A DNA stretch of 64,000 nucleotides, taken from NCBI GenBank assembly GCA_963849105.1, contig CAWKGD010000006.1, positions 310,001-374,000 of the forward strand. The letters are read 5' to 3'. Origin of the DNA: CAVRXQ01 sp963849105 (GTDB taxonomy: Bacteria > Actinomycetota > Acidimicrobiia > Acidimicrobiales > Bog-793). Position 1 is the first letter of the stretch. Every line of letters starts with the position of its first letter. Both the position numbers and the translations under genes were made by a program. Below the pieces are notes generated by a model, which saw only the letters and a list, made by a program, of their open reading frames with translations, searched no databases and was not told the DNA's origin. Positions 17,427 to 26,543 of the stretch are shown in pieces.

Positions 17427-18356
17427 TCAGGGGTGCCGGATCACCGCGTCGAGCCCCATGGCGACGAAAACGATCGTCAGATAGGCGATCGACGCCGAAA
17501 AGACGCGCATTGCGCACTTCGGGTCGCGATCGCGCCGCAGGATCGCCACGCGTTGCAAGAACCAGGCTCCGGCGCCCGTCGCGGCGACGATGTAGAGCGG
17601 ACCGAGGTGGGCAACGGGAATCAGAGCGAAGCCGATCACCAGGACGACGAGGCTGTAGACGAAGATCTGCCGCGTGACCTTGTTCAAGTCGGCGACGACG
17701 GGGAGCATCGGTACAGAGACGGAGGCGTAGTCGTCGCGGTACTTGACCGCCAGCGCCCAGAAGTGCGGCGGTGTCCACATGAACACGAGCGCAAAGCACA
17801 ACACCGCAGCCCACGAGACGTGTCCCGTCACCGCCGTCCAGGCGATCACGGGCGGCATCGCCCCCGCCGCGCCACCGATCACAATGTTGGAGGGGTAGCG
17901 GCGCTTCAGCCACATCGTGTAAACGCCAAGGTAGAACGTGGCGGCGCCCAGCGCGAGCAGACCAGACAGGATATTGACCGTCGTGGCGAAGATCGCGAAG
18001 GCGCCGATCTCGAGGGCGATCGCGAACACGACCGCGGATCGCACGCGGATCTCGCCGGTGACGAGTGGCCGCGATTTCGTCCTGTCCATCACGGCGTCGA
18101 TGTCGCGGTCGTAGACCATGTTGGCGACGTTCGCCCCAGCTGCTGCCAGCGTGCCGGCGACGAGGGTCGCGACAACAAGACCAGCCGACGGAACCGTTTT
18201 CGACGCGACGAACATCACCGGCACCGTCGTCACGAGCAGGAGCTCGATGATCCGGATCTTGGTGAGCGCGACGTAGGCCGAGAGACGGCGCGTGAGCTGA
18301 TTTCCGAACGAGCCGACCGGGGGCCCGATGCCGACGTTGGCATCCATTGCGGGCAA
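17427..18356 (-). CDS. ctaB: Protohaem IX farnesyltransferase (haem O synthase)
   Basis: Transfers a farnesyl group to protohaem to make haem O, the precursor of haem A for the oxidase. 309 residues with eight or nine membrane segments. The UbiA-family motif NMVYDRDIDAVMDRT (Asp83, Asp86, Asp91) binds the prenyl diphosphate through Mg, and TPPHFWALAVKYRDDY is the second conserved loop. No haem A synthase (ctaA) is in the window, so haem A, if used, needs a gene elsewhere. ATG at 18356; a second ATG three codons in is possible. Confidence 0.93.
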   Translation of the reverse strand: MPAMDANVGIGPPVGSFGNQLTRRLSAYVALTKIRIIELLLVTTVPVMFVASKTVPSAGLVVATLVAGTLAAAGANVANMVYDRDIDAVMDRTKSRPLVTGEIRVRSAVVFAIALEIGAFAIFATTVNILSGLLALGAATFYLGVYTMWLKRRYPSNIVIGGAAGAMPPVIAWTAVTGHVSWAAVLCFALVFMWTPPHFWALAVKYRDDYASVSVPMLPVVADLNKVTRQIFVYSLVVLVIGFALIPVAHLGPLYIVAATGAGAWFLQRVAILRRDRDPKCAMRVFSASIAYLTIVFVAMGLDAVIRHP

Positions 18357-18579
18357 GCCTAGTTGGCGCAGATTGCCATTTCCTGAGAAAAATCGCAGGT
18401 GAGAGGTGTCGGAACGGCGCTGACCTCATCTCGATCGCCGCCGGTCCCGTGCGCGGCCGGCCACCAATTACCGCGCGTCGCGGGCGCGAATCGAGGTCGG
18501 GGTGAACCTTTTCCCCATGCGGGGTTCCCGGTCGCCGAAATGACCGTGCTCGGCCCCGGCCGGGGGCAAAGATGGATCC

Positions 18580-19020
18580 GTGGCACAGCGCAAGCCTCGC
18601 GTCGTCGCCCTGGCGTGGATTCGCCGCCCGGGGGCGAACGAGATCCTCGTCTCCAACAGTCGCGACGAGGTGATCGGAGTGCGCTTCCAGCGGCTCTTCG
18701 GGGGCGGCGTGGAGTTCGGCGAGCGCGGTGAGGGGGCGCTTCGCCGCGAGCTCCGAGAGGAGCTCGGAGTCGAGCTCGGCGCGGCGCGACTTGCCGGAGT
18801 GGTCGAGAACCTCTTTGTCTTCCAGGGATATCCGGGCCACGAGGTGATGCTCGTTTACGAAACCGAGTTCGCCGACGAGACCTTGTACGAACGGGAAACC
18901 TTCGAAGGAATCGAGGAAGAGCCGAAATTCGGCGTGTGGCGCGATCTCGACCATCCCGATCCCGCTGTTCCGCTCTATCCGCCGCGCCTACTCGACGAGT
19001 TGGAGCTCGCGCGGAACTAG
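18580..19020 (+). CDS. Nudix hydrolase
   Basis: 146 residues with a full Nudix box: GGVEFGE, then RELREELGVEL, matching Gx5Ex7REUxEExGU. Such enzymes cleave nucleoside-diphosphate-linked substrates; the actual substrate cannot be told. The start is GTG (18580). It is divergent from ctaB with about 220 bp between, and converges on the fur gene with one base between the stops. Confidence 0.88.
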   Translation: MAQRKPRVVALAWIRRPGANEILVSNSRDEVIGVRFQRLFGGGVEFGERGEGALRRELREELGVELGAARLAGVVENLFVFQGYPGHEVMLVYETEFADETLYERETFEGIEEEPKFGVWRDLDHPDPAVPLYPPRLLDELELARN

Positions 19021-19021
19021 G

Positions 19022-19510
19022 TCAGTTCTCCGCTTCGAGCTGTACACAATTTGCGCAGCGTCCGAGCATCGCGAAGTGGTGGACGTCGACCTGAAAGCCG
19101 TAGCTCTCGCGAATCGACGCGATGAAGGGCCCGAAGCGCGCGTCATCGATCTCCGTCACCGCGCCGCACTGCTGGCAGACGAGATGTCCGTGGGTCGACG
19201 GAGCGACGTGGTACGTCGCTGGTCCGTGGCCGAAGTGGACGTGCTCGACAACGCCGAGTCGCTCCAACTCGTCCAAGTTGCGGTAGATCGTCGAGAGATG
19301 AACATCGGGCGCTTCCGCTTGGACGGCGGCGGAGATCTCTTCGGCAGTGTGGTGCTTCGGTTCTGAGAACAACAGGGTGAGAATCAATCGGCGTGCCACG
19401 GTGGCGCGTCCACCAAGTGCGCGTACCCTGTCGATGACCTCGTCGACGGTCGCGTCGATCACGGGAGGCTCAGGTCGCGCGTTGCGCTCGCGATCCGGCG
19501 CGGCGTTCAC
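19022..19510 (-). CDS. Fur-family metal-dependent repressor
   Basis: 162 residues from the GTG at 19510, three bases or fewer past the Rrf2 stop. An N-terminal winged helix (ATVARRLILTLLF, then STIYRNLDELERLGVV) is followed by the dimer/metal domain with HGHLVCQQCG and GRCANC, the two CxxC pairs of the structural zinc site. HHTAEE and VDVHHF supply further ligands. It could be a Fur, Zur or PerR; residues alone do not decide. It is translated right after Rrf2, giving a two-regulator operon. Confidence 0.85.
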   Translation of the reverse strand: MNAAPDRERNARPEPPVIDATVDEVIDRVRALGGRATVARRLILTLLFSEPKHHTAEEISAAVQAEAPDVHLSTIYRNLDELERLGVVEHVHFGHGPATYHVAPSTHGHLVCQQCGAVTEIDDARFGPFIASIRESYGFQVDVHHFAMLGRCANCVQLEAEN

Positions 19511-19512
19511 GC

Positions 19513-20052
19513 CTAGCGTGCTACCGGCGGCACGGTCGTGCCGTCGTGCTCGGCGGTCGCCCGTCGCGCGTGTGGACCGGGAACAGTACCCGGCGTGTGA
19601 GGCATCCACGCCTCAGGGATCGCGGTGATATCGGTGACAAGCGCCGGCAGCTTGTGGTTCGCGACGTCGGCGACCGAGACTGACTCGAGGATCGATCGGA
19701 TGTGTTCGCGAACGGCAATCCAGACCTCGACCAAAGGCTCAGCCGAGCCGATGAAGTCGAGCTGGTCGGGCCGCGAGTCGCCGACTTGAGCGAGGGGACC
19801 CTCGACGGCGCGGATGATGTCGGCGAGGCTGATCTCCTCCGGCAGCCGACCGAGTCGGAATCCCCCTTCGTTCCCGCGCTGGCTGGCGACGATCCCGGCG
19901 TGCTTCAGCTCGAACAAGATGTTGAGCAGGAATTTCGGGGGGATCCGCTGTGCGGCGGCGATTGTCTCGGCCTTCACCGGCCACTCTTCCTGCAAGGTGG
20001 CGAGTTCGACGATGGCGCGTACCGCGTAGTCACCCTTTGCAGAGATCCGCAT
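19513..20052 (-). CDS. Rrf2-family regulator without cluster cysteines
   Basis: The start is the ATG before RISAKGDYAVRAIVELA, the usual Rrf2 beginning; the frame is open further upstream without coding character. 179 residues. The winged-helix parts (IPPKFLLNILFELKHAGIV and GGFRLGR) are clear. The protein contains no cysteine at all, so it cannot hold an Fe-S cluster in the way IscR or NsrR do. The C-terminal ~30 residues are a Pro/Thr-rich tail. Its target is unknown. Confidence 0.82.
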   Translation of the reverse strand: MRISAKGDYAVRAIVELATLQEEWPVKAETIAAAQRIPPKFLLNILFELKHAGIVASQRGNEGGFRLGRLPEEISLADIIRAVEGPLAQVGDSRPDQLDFIGSAEPLVEVWIAVREHIRSILESVSVADVANHKLPALVTDITAIPEAWMPHTPGTVPGPHARRATAEHDGTTVPPVAR

Positions 20053-20138
20053 TTCACCATCTTGACGCCCGGTCCGGCCCTCCACACGCGCCTCCGCCGG
20101 ATGATTGCAGGCGCCTGCCACTTTCCCGGAGAAACGCC

Positions 20139-20936
20139 TCAGGTCGGCCCGCCCGAGGCCGCGTTGGGCGCCTTCGGCTTGTTGCCCCGCACGACCGCGG
20201 CCTCGTTGACGACGCGACTGCCCTCGACCTCCGTCAGTCCAGCATCTTCAAACAGCGCCACCCAGCGATCGAGGGTGATCGGCCGTTCCTGGAGACGAAA
20301 GAAATAACGAGCGGCATTCTTGGCGATCCGCCACCAACCCGCCGGCCCTTTCTTCGCGAAGAGCGCGAGTTTTGATGTGATGATCCGGCGGTCTTCGGCG
20401 CCGCCGCCGATGCCAAACATCATGTCGCCGACGACCAACCGACCCCCCGGACTCAGCCATCTCGCCGCGCGGTCGACGACGATTTTCTTGTCTGGATCGC
20501 GCAAGTGGTGCAGCGCGTAGTTCGACACGACGACGTCGACCGACTCGTCTTTGAGCTTGAGGTGTTCGATCGGGCTCGCGAGCCCCTTCACGTTCATCAC
20601 GTGTGCTTTATGAGCGTTCTCCTCGAGCAACGCGATCATTTCCTCACTGACGTCGACACCGAGAACAGAAGCGACATCTGGCGCGAGACGGATCGCGAGT
20701 TGTCCCGACCCACAGCCGAGGTCAACGACGCGATCGGAGGATTTCGCGCCTGCGTCAGCGATGACGCGGTCGGCAACGCGAACGAGTCCAGGATTGTGTT
20801 GCGCGTGGTGATCCCAGGCCGCCGCTCGCTTGCCCCAAAAGCGCCGCTGCCGTCCGATGTTCGCTTCTGTGCCGCTGCTCAGCGCGCGCGTGTGTGGTTC
20901 TTTGGTGCGGCGTCGCGCGTGTTCGCCGTTCGTCAA
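20139..20936 (-). CDS. SAM-dependent class I methyltransferase
   Basis: 265 residues. The SAM site VVDLGCGSGQLAIRL (motif I) is followed by VLGVDVSEEMI and the post-motif SVDVVVSNYALHHL, typical of UbiE-type small-molecule methyltransferases. The C-terminal third is helical and probably forms the substrate lid. The ATG overlaps the stop of the upstream membrane-protein gene by four bases (ATGA). The substrate is not evident. Confidence 0.8.
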   Translation of the reverse strand: MTNGEHARRRTKEPHTRALSSGTEANIGRQRRFWGKRAAAWDHHAQHNPGLVRVADRVIADAGAKSSDRVVDLGCGSGQLAIRLAPDVASVLGVDVSEEMIALLEENAHKAHVMNVKGLASPIEHLKLKDESVDVVVSNYALHHLRDPDKKIVVDRAARWLSPGGRLVVGDMMFGIGGGAEDRRIITSKLALFAKKGPAGWWRIAKNAARYFFRLQERPITLDRWVALFEDAGLTEVEGSRVVNEAAVVRGNKPKAPNAASGGPT

Positions 20937-21634
20937 CTCGTCGAGGGGATGAAGGTGTAGATGTATCCGGCCTTCGGTGTTGAGATGACGCCTACCTGCT
21001 TACCTGAGACGTCGACGGTGATCGAGGTCGTCTGCGCTCCGAGTTCAAGCGAAGACGGGCCGCGGACCGTAATGGACTTCGGACTCTGGCTCGCGTCGAT
21101 CGTCGAAGCGAACACGTAGTTCTTCGAATTCGGCGGCGACGTCACGTCGATGTAGCAGCGATCAGGCACCGAGATGACGAGCGTGTACGTCGACGGTGAC
21201 GGAACCAAATACGTCGCTCCCCTGGTGGTCGAACTCTGTGCGGTGAGGGCACTCGAGTGTGTCGACGAAGGAGTCGACGTCGTCGAGTTCGATGCCGTGC
21301 CGTGGCGGTGCCCGTTCGAAGGCGTCGTGGCAGTATTGCGAAAGAAGGAAACCCAGCTCGGGTGGAAGTGCTCGACCGCGAGACCGACGAGCCCGACGAC
21401 GAACACGACGAAGAGCAACCACACGGCGATCTGCAGCCCCATCGGCGCCGGCAGGCGTCGATCGAGTTCTTCGTGGGCGTGCTCGTAAGGGGTCGGAATC
21501 CTGCGTGGTCGCGAGGGAGCGACGGGCTGGATCTCTGCAGTGTCGACGATCGACTCCGGCTGGGTACGTGTTTTGGTTGGACCCGTCGCGCGGGTGGGTT
21601 CCCCGGCGGCACCGACTTCCGTTCCGCTCGTCAA
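20933..21634 (-). CDS. Membrane-anchored protein with Ser/Thr-rich linker and RodZ-like C-terminal domain
   Basis: The start is taken as TTG 21634 because GGAG precedes it at good spacing and the frame further up overlaps the degV end. The 233 residues comprise a cytoplasmic basic/Pro-rich part, one membrane helix (IAVWLLFVVFVVGLVGLAV), a Ser/Thr-rich linker with SSTHSS-type sequence, and a beta-rich end (YTLVISVPDRCYIDVTSP, ITVDVSGKQVGVIS). That end resembles the DUF4115-type domain of RodZ-like proteins. A cell-envelope role is inferred. Confidence 0.55.
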   Translation of the reverse strand: MTSGTEVGAAGEPTRATGPTKTRTQPESIVDTAEIQPVAPSRPRRIPTPYEHAHEELDRRLPAPMGLQIAVWLLFVVFVVGLVGLAVEHFHPSWVSFFRNTATTPSNGHRHGTASNSTTSTPSSTHSSALTAQSSTTRGATYLVPSPSTYTLVISVPDRCYIDVTSPPNSKNYVFASTIDASQSPKSITVRGPSSLELGAQTTSITVDVSGKQVGVISTPKAGYIYTFIPSTS

Positions 21635-21710
21635 CGGGGCTCCACAACAACTACCCGGACTCTTCCCGGCTTGGCAGAAGCTATCGCGCAGACCACCTCG
21701 CGACCACCAA

Positions 21711-22541
21711 TCATTCCACCCGGTGACGCGGGATCCACGCTGCACCGACGACTCCTCCGCCGGTGTGGAGCTGCATCGCGACGCTGAACCCGCTGACGAA
21801 GTCGACGCCACTGAGCATTTCGACGAGCTGGTCGGCAAGATCGGGGGCTTGGGAATGGAATACCGTCGCCCGTTCGACGCCGCCAGGGGCACTTTCGTCG
21901 AACGCTTTTTGCATCATCGATAGCGCCTCACCAGACGTGGCGGCGGTGCCTATCGGTTCGACGACGCCGTTGCGCATCCGAAAGACGCTGCGCGAGCCCT
22001 CAAGGCCCGGCGCGTCGAGGACTCCTTCGGGCAGTGGGCCACTTCGGCGGATCGGCTCCAGTGATGCGAGCGATGCGACGAGCTCGACGCGGCGAGCCGC
22101 GTTCTCGATGACCGCCACGACCTCATCGAGATCGGCGCCCGCCGCCGCCGCTTCCGCGCCGGCGAGCACGACGAGCGCTTGGCCTGCCGCGGCGGTGCGG
22201 GCGTCGACCGAGCGTGCGGGGCGCTTCGACAGCGTCGCGGCGAGCCCGGCATTGCGGTACATCGTGGCGAACTCGATCGCCGGGGTGACGAGGACCGCGG
22301 CGTCGAAGCCCGGGGTCTCAATCGCGTCCAGATACTCTGTGACGAACGGGTGATTCGCTCCCGCGAGTTCTTCTTTCGCGAGGTGCTCAGGGAGTTCCGC
22401 CGCGTCGGCGAGCGCTTCGACGTCGCCGGCGCCTGCGTCGGTGAGGTACACGCTGATCGGAAGCACGCAAATGCCGAGTTTCGCGACGAGCTCTTCGGGA
22501 ACGCACGCGCTGGAGTCGGTGATCACGCCCACCCGCCCCAC
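21711..22541 (-). CDS. DegV-family fatty-acid-binding protein
   Basis: DegV/FakB-type proteins bind a fatty acid and present it to a kinase. The start is GTG 22541 (VGRVGVITDSSACVP) with AAGG in front. The opening strand with TDSSA, the lid part SVYLTD, the SRPARSVDARTAA region and the EPIRR and RMRNGVVEPI parts fit the family. 276 residues is the usual length. It diverges from the MerR-TetR fusion gene with under 80 bp between. Confidence 0.8.
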   Translation of the reverse strand: MGRVGVITDSSACVPEELVAKLGICVLPISVYLTDAGAGDVEALADAAELPEHLAKEELAGANHPFVTEYLDAIETPGFDAAVLVTPAIEFATMYRNAGLAATLSKRPARSVDARTAAAGQALVVLAGAEAAAAGADLDEVVAVIENAARRVELVASLASLEPIRRSGPLPEGVLDAPGLEGSRSVFRMRNGVVEPIGTAATSGEALSMMQKAFDESAPGGVERATVFHSQAPDLADQLVEMLSGVDFVSGFSVAMQLHTGGGVVGAAWIPRHRVE

Positions 22542-22618
22542 GACGGTGACCTTACTGTCCCGCGATCCGCGAGGGCCGAGACAAACCGTTCCTGGGTCTG
22601 ACCGAAGGGGCCCTGTCG

Positions 22619-23455
22619 ATGTCGACGTATAGCCCGCCGACGCAGCGGCTGTTCTCGATGGCGGAACTCCTCGAGCGCACCGGGGTGCCGGCGGCAACGA
22701 TCCGCTACTACCTCGGCCTCGGTCTGCTCCCCGAGCCGGTGCGCGTCACGGCGAACCGCTTTTTGTACGACGAGCGGCACGCGGAACTGTTGCGGCTGAT
22801 CCGTGTTGTGCGGGAGCGGCGCGGGCTCTCAATCGAGGCCATCAGCAAGGTGCTGCCTGAGCTGTTGCCCGACTTGTACGACAAACCCTCCAGCGGGGTG
22901 TTCAATCCCGAAATGTGGGACGAACTGATTGACGCCGCGTCACATATCGCGGGCGTCCGGTCGGTTCCTGAGCGCCTGATCGACGCCGGCGTCGCGCTGT
23001 TCTGCAAGCGCGGGTACGCGGATGTATCGATTGACGACGTCTGCCGGATGGCTGGGATCGCGAAGGGGTCGTTCTACCGGCATTTCGCATCAAAAGAGGA
23101 GCTTTTCTTCGCGACCGCGGAGGAGTCTGTCCGTCGCGCCGCCGTGGACCTCGTCGCCGAGCCTCCGGAATCGCCGCTTGAAGCGACCGAGTTGTTGAAG
23201 CGGATCGAGAACGCTGTCGAGCCTTACCTCGTCGTCTTCCTGGATGTCGCGTCGTTGGCCGCGCAGCGTCGCCCGGGATACGGGACGGTCCTTGCCAGCG
23301 TCGGCGACGTTTTTTCCGAAGCGGCGCGGAAGCTCTCGGCTGGGCCGCAGGAGCTCCTCGAGGGCGCGATCGGACAGGCCGTCCTCCAGGCGGTCCGCCA
23401 TGCCGCCGCCGGACAGCCCCACCCCTCGGATGAAGCGGACGAAGGTCGGGAGTGA
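22619..23455 (+). CDS. MerR-TetR fusion transcription regulator
   Basis: 278 residues with two DNA-binding modules. Residues ~12-85 are a MerR-type winged helix (SMAELLERTGVPAATIRYYLGLGLLP, then RRGLSIEAI). Residues ~117-165 are a TetR-type helix-turn-helix (ALFCKRGYADVSIDDVCRMA, then GIAKGSFYRHFASKEELF). The rest is the helical TetR ligand and dimer domain. Two recognition modules in one chain could bind a composite operator. It is divergent from degV and lies about 180 bp before dxs, so it may control the hopanoid operon; that is only inferred from position. Confidence 0.82.
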   Translation: MSTYSPPTQRLFSMAELLERTGVPAATIRYYLGLGLLPEPVRVTANRFLYDERHAELLRLIRVVRERRGLSIEAISKVLPELLPDLYDKPSSGVFNPEMWDELIDAASHIAGVRSVPERLIDAGVALFCKRGYADVSIDDVCRMAGIAKGSFYRHFASKEELFFATAEESVRRAAVDLVAEPPESPLEATELLKRIENAVEPYLVVFLDVASLAAQRRPGYGTVLASVGDVFSEAARKLSAGPQELLEGAIGQAVLQAVRHAAAGQPHPSDEADEGRE

Positions 23456-23634
23456 GGTGCCGGCCGCCTCCTTGACCGCCCGAGCGACCTTTGGGAGGAT
23501 GGCAATAAGCAACTTCGGTGACCATGTGGTCATCGCTATTGTGCGTGGTGGTCGGCACGGGCGGACCGGGTGCGAGCCGAGCAAGTGAGCCGCCGGAGCA
23601 TCGCCGGATTCGGTCGGCGAGATCGAGGAGCGTC

Positions 23635-25665
23635 GTGAGCGAAGTCGACAAATCCGCGTACCCGCTGTTGGAATCGATCAACTCGCCTGACGACGTGAAG
23701 GCGCTCTCGCTCGAAGAGTGCCGGTTGCTTGCCGATGAGATCCGCGCGTTCATCGTCGACGCCGTGACGGTCGGAGGGACGGGACACCTCGGCTCGAATC
23801 TCGGGATCGTCGAGGTGACGCTGGCGATGCACCGCGTCTTTTCCTCACCCCGCGACGTGTTGCTGTTCGACACCGGGCATCAGGCCTACGTCCACAAGCT
23901 CGTCACGGGACGGCGCGAGGGATTCGCGCGTCTGCGTAAAGAAGGCGGGCTCTCGGGATATCCGAACCGTGCCGAGTCCGAACACGACTGGATCGAGAAC
24001 TCTCACGCTTCAACGGCGCTCAGTTACGCGCACGGACTCGCAACGGCATTCAAGTCGACCGGAGAGGACGCGACGCGTCGGGTCGTGGCGCTCGTCGGCG
24101 ACGGCGCGCTGACCGGTGGCATGGCGTACGAAGCGTTGAACAATCTCGGTCACGCGAACGCGCGCGTCTGCATCATCTTGAACGACAACGGACGGAGCTA
24201 CGCCCCGACGATCTCGCGGCTCTCGGAGTCGCTCACTCAGCTGCGCCTCAACCCGAGTTTCTCGTCACTGCAGTCAAAGGTGACCAAAGCGCTCGAGGAT
24301 CTTCCTGGCGTCGGTCATCTCGCCGGGCACTCGCTTCGCAGCGTGACCGCAGCCGTGCGCGAACTCGTCGAGCCGCACGTCTTTTTCGAGGCTCTGGGTG
24401 TTCGTTACACGGGGCCGATCGACGGCCACGACATCGGCGCCATCGAACAGGCGCTGAAGCGTGCCGCCGTGTGGAACGGCCCGATCGTCCTCCACGTGCT
24501 GACCCGCAAGGGCCGCGGCTACGGACCGGCTGAGGAAGACACGGTGCAGTGTCTGCACGACTACAAGGCGGCGGGCCAGCTCGCGTCGCCGGGCACGGCG
24601 ACCGATCAGGGGGCGATCTCGATCGGTCCGCGCAGCCCCGACAAGAACTACACCGAGGCGTTCGCCCAGGCTTTGCTCGACGTCGCGGCGAAAGACGAAC
24701 GGGTGATCGCGATGACGGCGGCGATGCCTGGACCGACGGGTCTGCTCACGTTCGAGGCGCGCTATCCGAACCGCTTCGTCGACGTCGGCATCGCCGAGAG
24801 CCACGCGATGACCGCGGCGGCAGGAATCGCCCTCGGTGGCTTGAAGCCCGTCGTCGCGATCTACTCGACGTTCCTTTCGCGCTGTTTCGACCAGGAGAAC
24901 CTGGACGTCGGGCTGCACAGCGCGCCCGTCGTCATCTGCGCCGATCGCGCCGGGATTACCGGCGATGACGGCCCGAGCCACCACGGCATCTTGGACATGG
25001 TGCTCGGGTTGGCGATTCCCGACCTCGCGATCTTCGCCCCCTCAGAGCCGGCGGAGATCGCGCCGATGCTCGATGCGGCGCTCGGCCTCAAGACTCCCTC
25101 GCTGATCCGATACCCGAAGACCCCCGGCCCGGGCTCACCGCTCGGGCGACGAGGCACGGGAATGCGTTCGCGCGTGCTGCGGGAAGGGTCGGATGACGTC
25201 GTCTTCATTGGATTCGGCAAACTCGCCGCGGCGAGCGTGTCGGCGGCGGATCTCCTCGCGAACGAAGGCGTCGACGCGACCGTCATCGATCCGCGTCTCG
25301 TACGGCCGATCTGTCCCGACCTTCTCAAGGCCTGCCTCGCGGCGCGCCTCGTCGTTACCGCCGAGGACGGGCTCGTTCACGGCGGTGCTGGCCAGTATCT
25401 GCGTGCGGCCATCGAGGAGGCGGCGGACGCGGCTGGCGTCGCCGCACCGAGCGTCGTTTGCCTCGGCGTGCCGACGCGTTTCATCCCCCACGCCGCGCCG
25501 GACGCGATCTTGAGCCAGCTTGGGCTCGACGCCGAGGGTATTGCGAAGAGCACCAGCCACGCGCTCGCACGGCTCAGCACCGAATTCGGTGTGAAGAGGA
25601 ATAGGTCGACCTTGCATCAGCGCACCGGCCGGATGCTCGGCGGCGGGGGGATGGTCGCTCGATGA
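23635..25665 (+). CDS. dxs: 1-deoxy-D-xylulose-5-phosphate synthase
   Basis: First enzyme of the methylerythritol phosphate route; condenses pyruvate and glyceraldehyde 3-phosphate with thiamine diphosphate. 676 residues. The start is GTG 23635, after GAGGAG, rather than the far-upstream start that would overlap the intergenic region. HQAYVHKLVTGR, the TPP motif GDGALTGGMAYEALNN and the transketolase part GDDGPSHHGILD are clear. It heads the hopanoid operon and overlaps hpnC (ATGA), so precursor supply is tied to hopanoid synthesis. Confidence 0.93.
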   Translation: MSEVDKSAYPLLESINSPDDVKALSLEECRLLADEIRAFIVDAVTVGGTGHLGSNLGIVEVTLAMHRVFSSPRDVLLFDTGHQAYVHKLVTGRREGFARLRKEGGLSGYPNRAESEHDWIENSHASTALSYAHGLATAFKSTGEDATRRVVALVGDGALTGGMAYEALNNLGHANARVCIILNDNGRSYAPTISRLSESLTQLRLNPSFSSLQSKVTKALEDLPGVGHLAGHSLRSVTAAVRELVEPHVFFEALGVRYTGPIDGHDIGAIEQALKRAAVWNGPIVLHVLTRKGRGYGPAEEDTVQCLHDYKAAGQLASPGTATDQGAISIGPRSPDKNYTEAFAQALLDVAAKDERVIAMTAAMPGPTGLLTFEARYPNRFVDVGIAESHAMTAAAGIALGGLKPVVAIYSTFLSRCFDQENLDVGLHSAPVVICADRAGITGDDGPSHHGILDMVLGLAIPDLAIFAPSEPAEIAPMLDAALGLKTPSLIRYPKTPGPGSPLGRRGTGMRSRVLREGSDDVVFIGFGKLAAASVSAADLLANEGVDATVIDPRLVRPICPDLLKACLAARLVVTAEDGLVHGGAGQYLRAAIEEAADAAGVAAPSVVCLGVPTRFIPHAAPDAILSQLGLDAEGIAKSTSHALARLSTEFGVKRNRSTLHQRTGRMLGGGGMVAR

Positions 25666-26543
25666 ACGCAGTGCGCGTCGACGGCACCGCTGCGGCGGGG
25701 CCCGTCGACCTTCACCCTGACGCGGTCTACGCGAAGGCGCGCACGGAGAACTTTCCCGTCGCGTTGCGGTTCCTCCCGCAGGCTCTGCGCGACGACCTCA
25801 CGACGGTGTACGGCTATGCGCGCCTCGTCGATGACATCGGTGATCTGTCACAGGGCGACCGCCTCGCCGAGCTCGACTGGGTCGAGGCAGAGTTCGAGCG
25901 CGCCCTAGTGAACAGGGCGTCCGATCCGATCATCGGCCGTGCCGGGGCTCTCGCGCTGCGCTTGCAGATCGGGCGCGCGCCGTTCATCGACCTGATCGAG
26001 GCGAACCGGCGTGACCAGCGCCTCACTCGCTATCAGACGTATTCGGATCTCGAGGAGTACTGCACGCTCTCCGCGAACCCCGTCGGTCGGCTCGTGCTCG
26101 CGATATTCGGATTCGATGACCCCGAGCTCCTGCGACTCTCCGACGACGTCTGTACCGGGCTACAGCTCGTCGAACATTGGCAAGACGTCGCGGAGGACTT
26201 CGGCGCCGGAAGGGTGTACTTGCCGACCGAGGATCGGTGTGAATTCGGTGTCGACGAAGACACGATCGCGAAAGGCGAGGCGACGACGGCGTTCCGCCGG
26301 TTGATGGCGTTCGAATGCGCCCGCGCCAGGCGCCTTTTGCGATCCGGTGACGATCTCGTCGCGGAGCTGCACGGTTGGGCGCGGGTTGCCATTAGCGGGT
26401 TCGTCGGGGGCGGCTTCGCACAGCTCGACGCGATCGAACAACGACGCTTCGACGTGCTCTCGGGAATCGCGAAGGCACCCCGGACTTCGGTCGTGCGCGG
26501 CGCACTCGGCGTCTGGTGGGGCGCGACGAGGCGACGACGATGA
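25662..26543 (+). CDS. hpnC: Squalene synthase-like HpnC (hydroxysqualene synthase)
   Basis: In the HpnCDE route, HpnD makes presqualene diphosphate from two farnesyl diphosphates and HpnC converts it to hydroxysqualene. 293 residues with the two aspartate-rich motifs VDDIGD and WQDVAEDFGAGRVYLP that bind the diphosphate through Mg. ENFPVALRFLPQALRDDLTTVYGYARLVDD is the usual family start. It overlaps dxs upstream and hpnD downstream, both by ATGA. Confidence 0.9.
   Translation: MNAVRVDGTAAAGPVDLHPDAVYAKARTENFPVALRFLPQALRDDLTTVYGYARLVDDIGDLSQGDRLAELDWVEAEFERALVNRASDPIIGRAGALALRLQIGRAPFIDLIEANRRDQRLTRYQTYSDLEEYCTLSANPVGRLVLAIFGFDDPELLRLSDDVCTGLQLVEHWQDVAEDFGAGRVYLPTEDRCEFGVDEDTIAKGEATTAFRRLMAFECARARRLLRSGDDLVAELHGWARVAISGFVGGGFAQLDAIEQRRFDVLSGIAKAPRTSVVRGALGVWWGATRRRR

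Noticed and set aside
17004..18362. 452-codon plus-strand frame opposite ctaB and the thioredoxin-like gene
   Set aside because: Charged, low-complexity translation with no motif; the minus-strand genes there are clear families.
17167..18954. 595-codon minus-strand frame across ctaB and the Nudix gene
   Set aside because: Overlaps two clear genes on both strands and has shadow-type composition.
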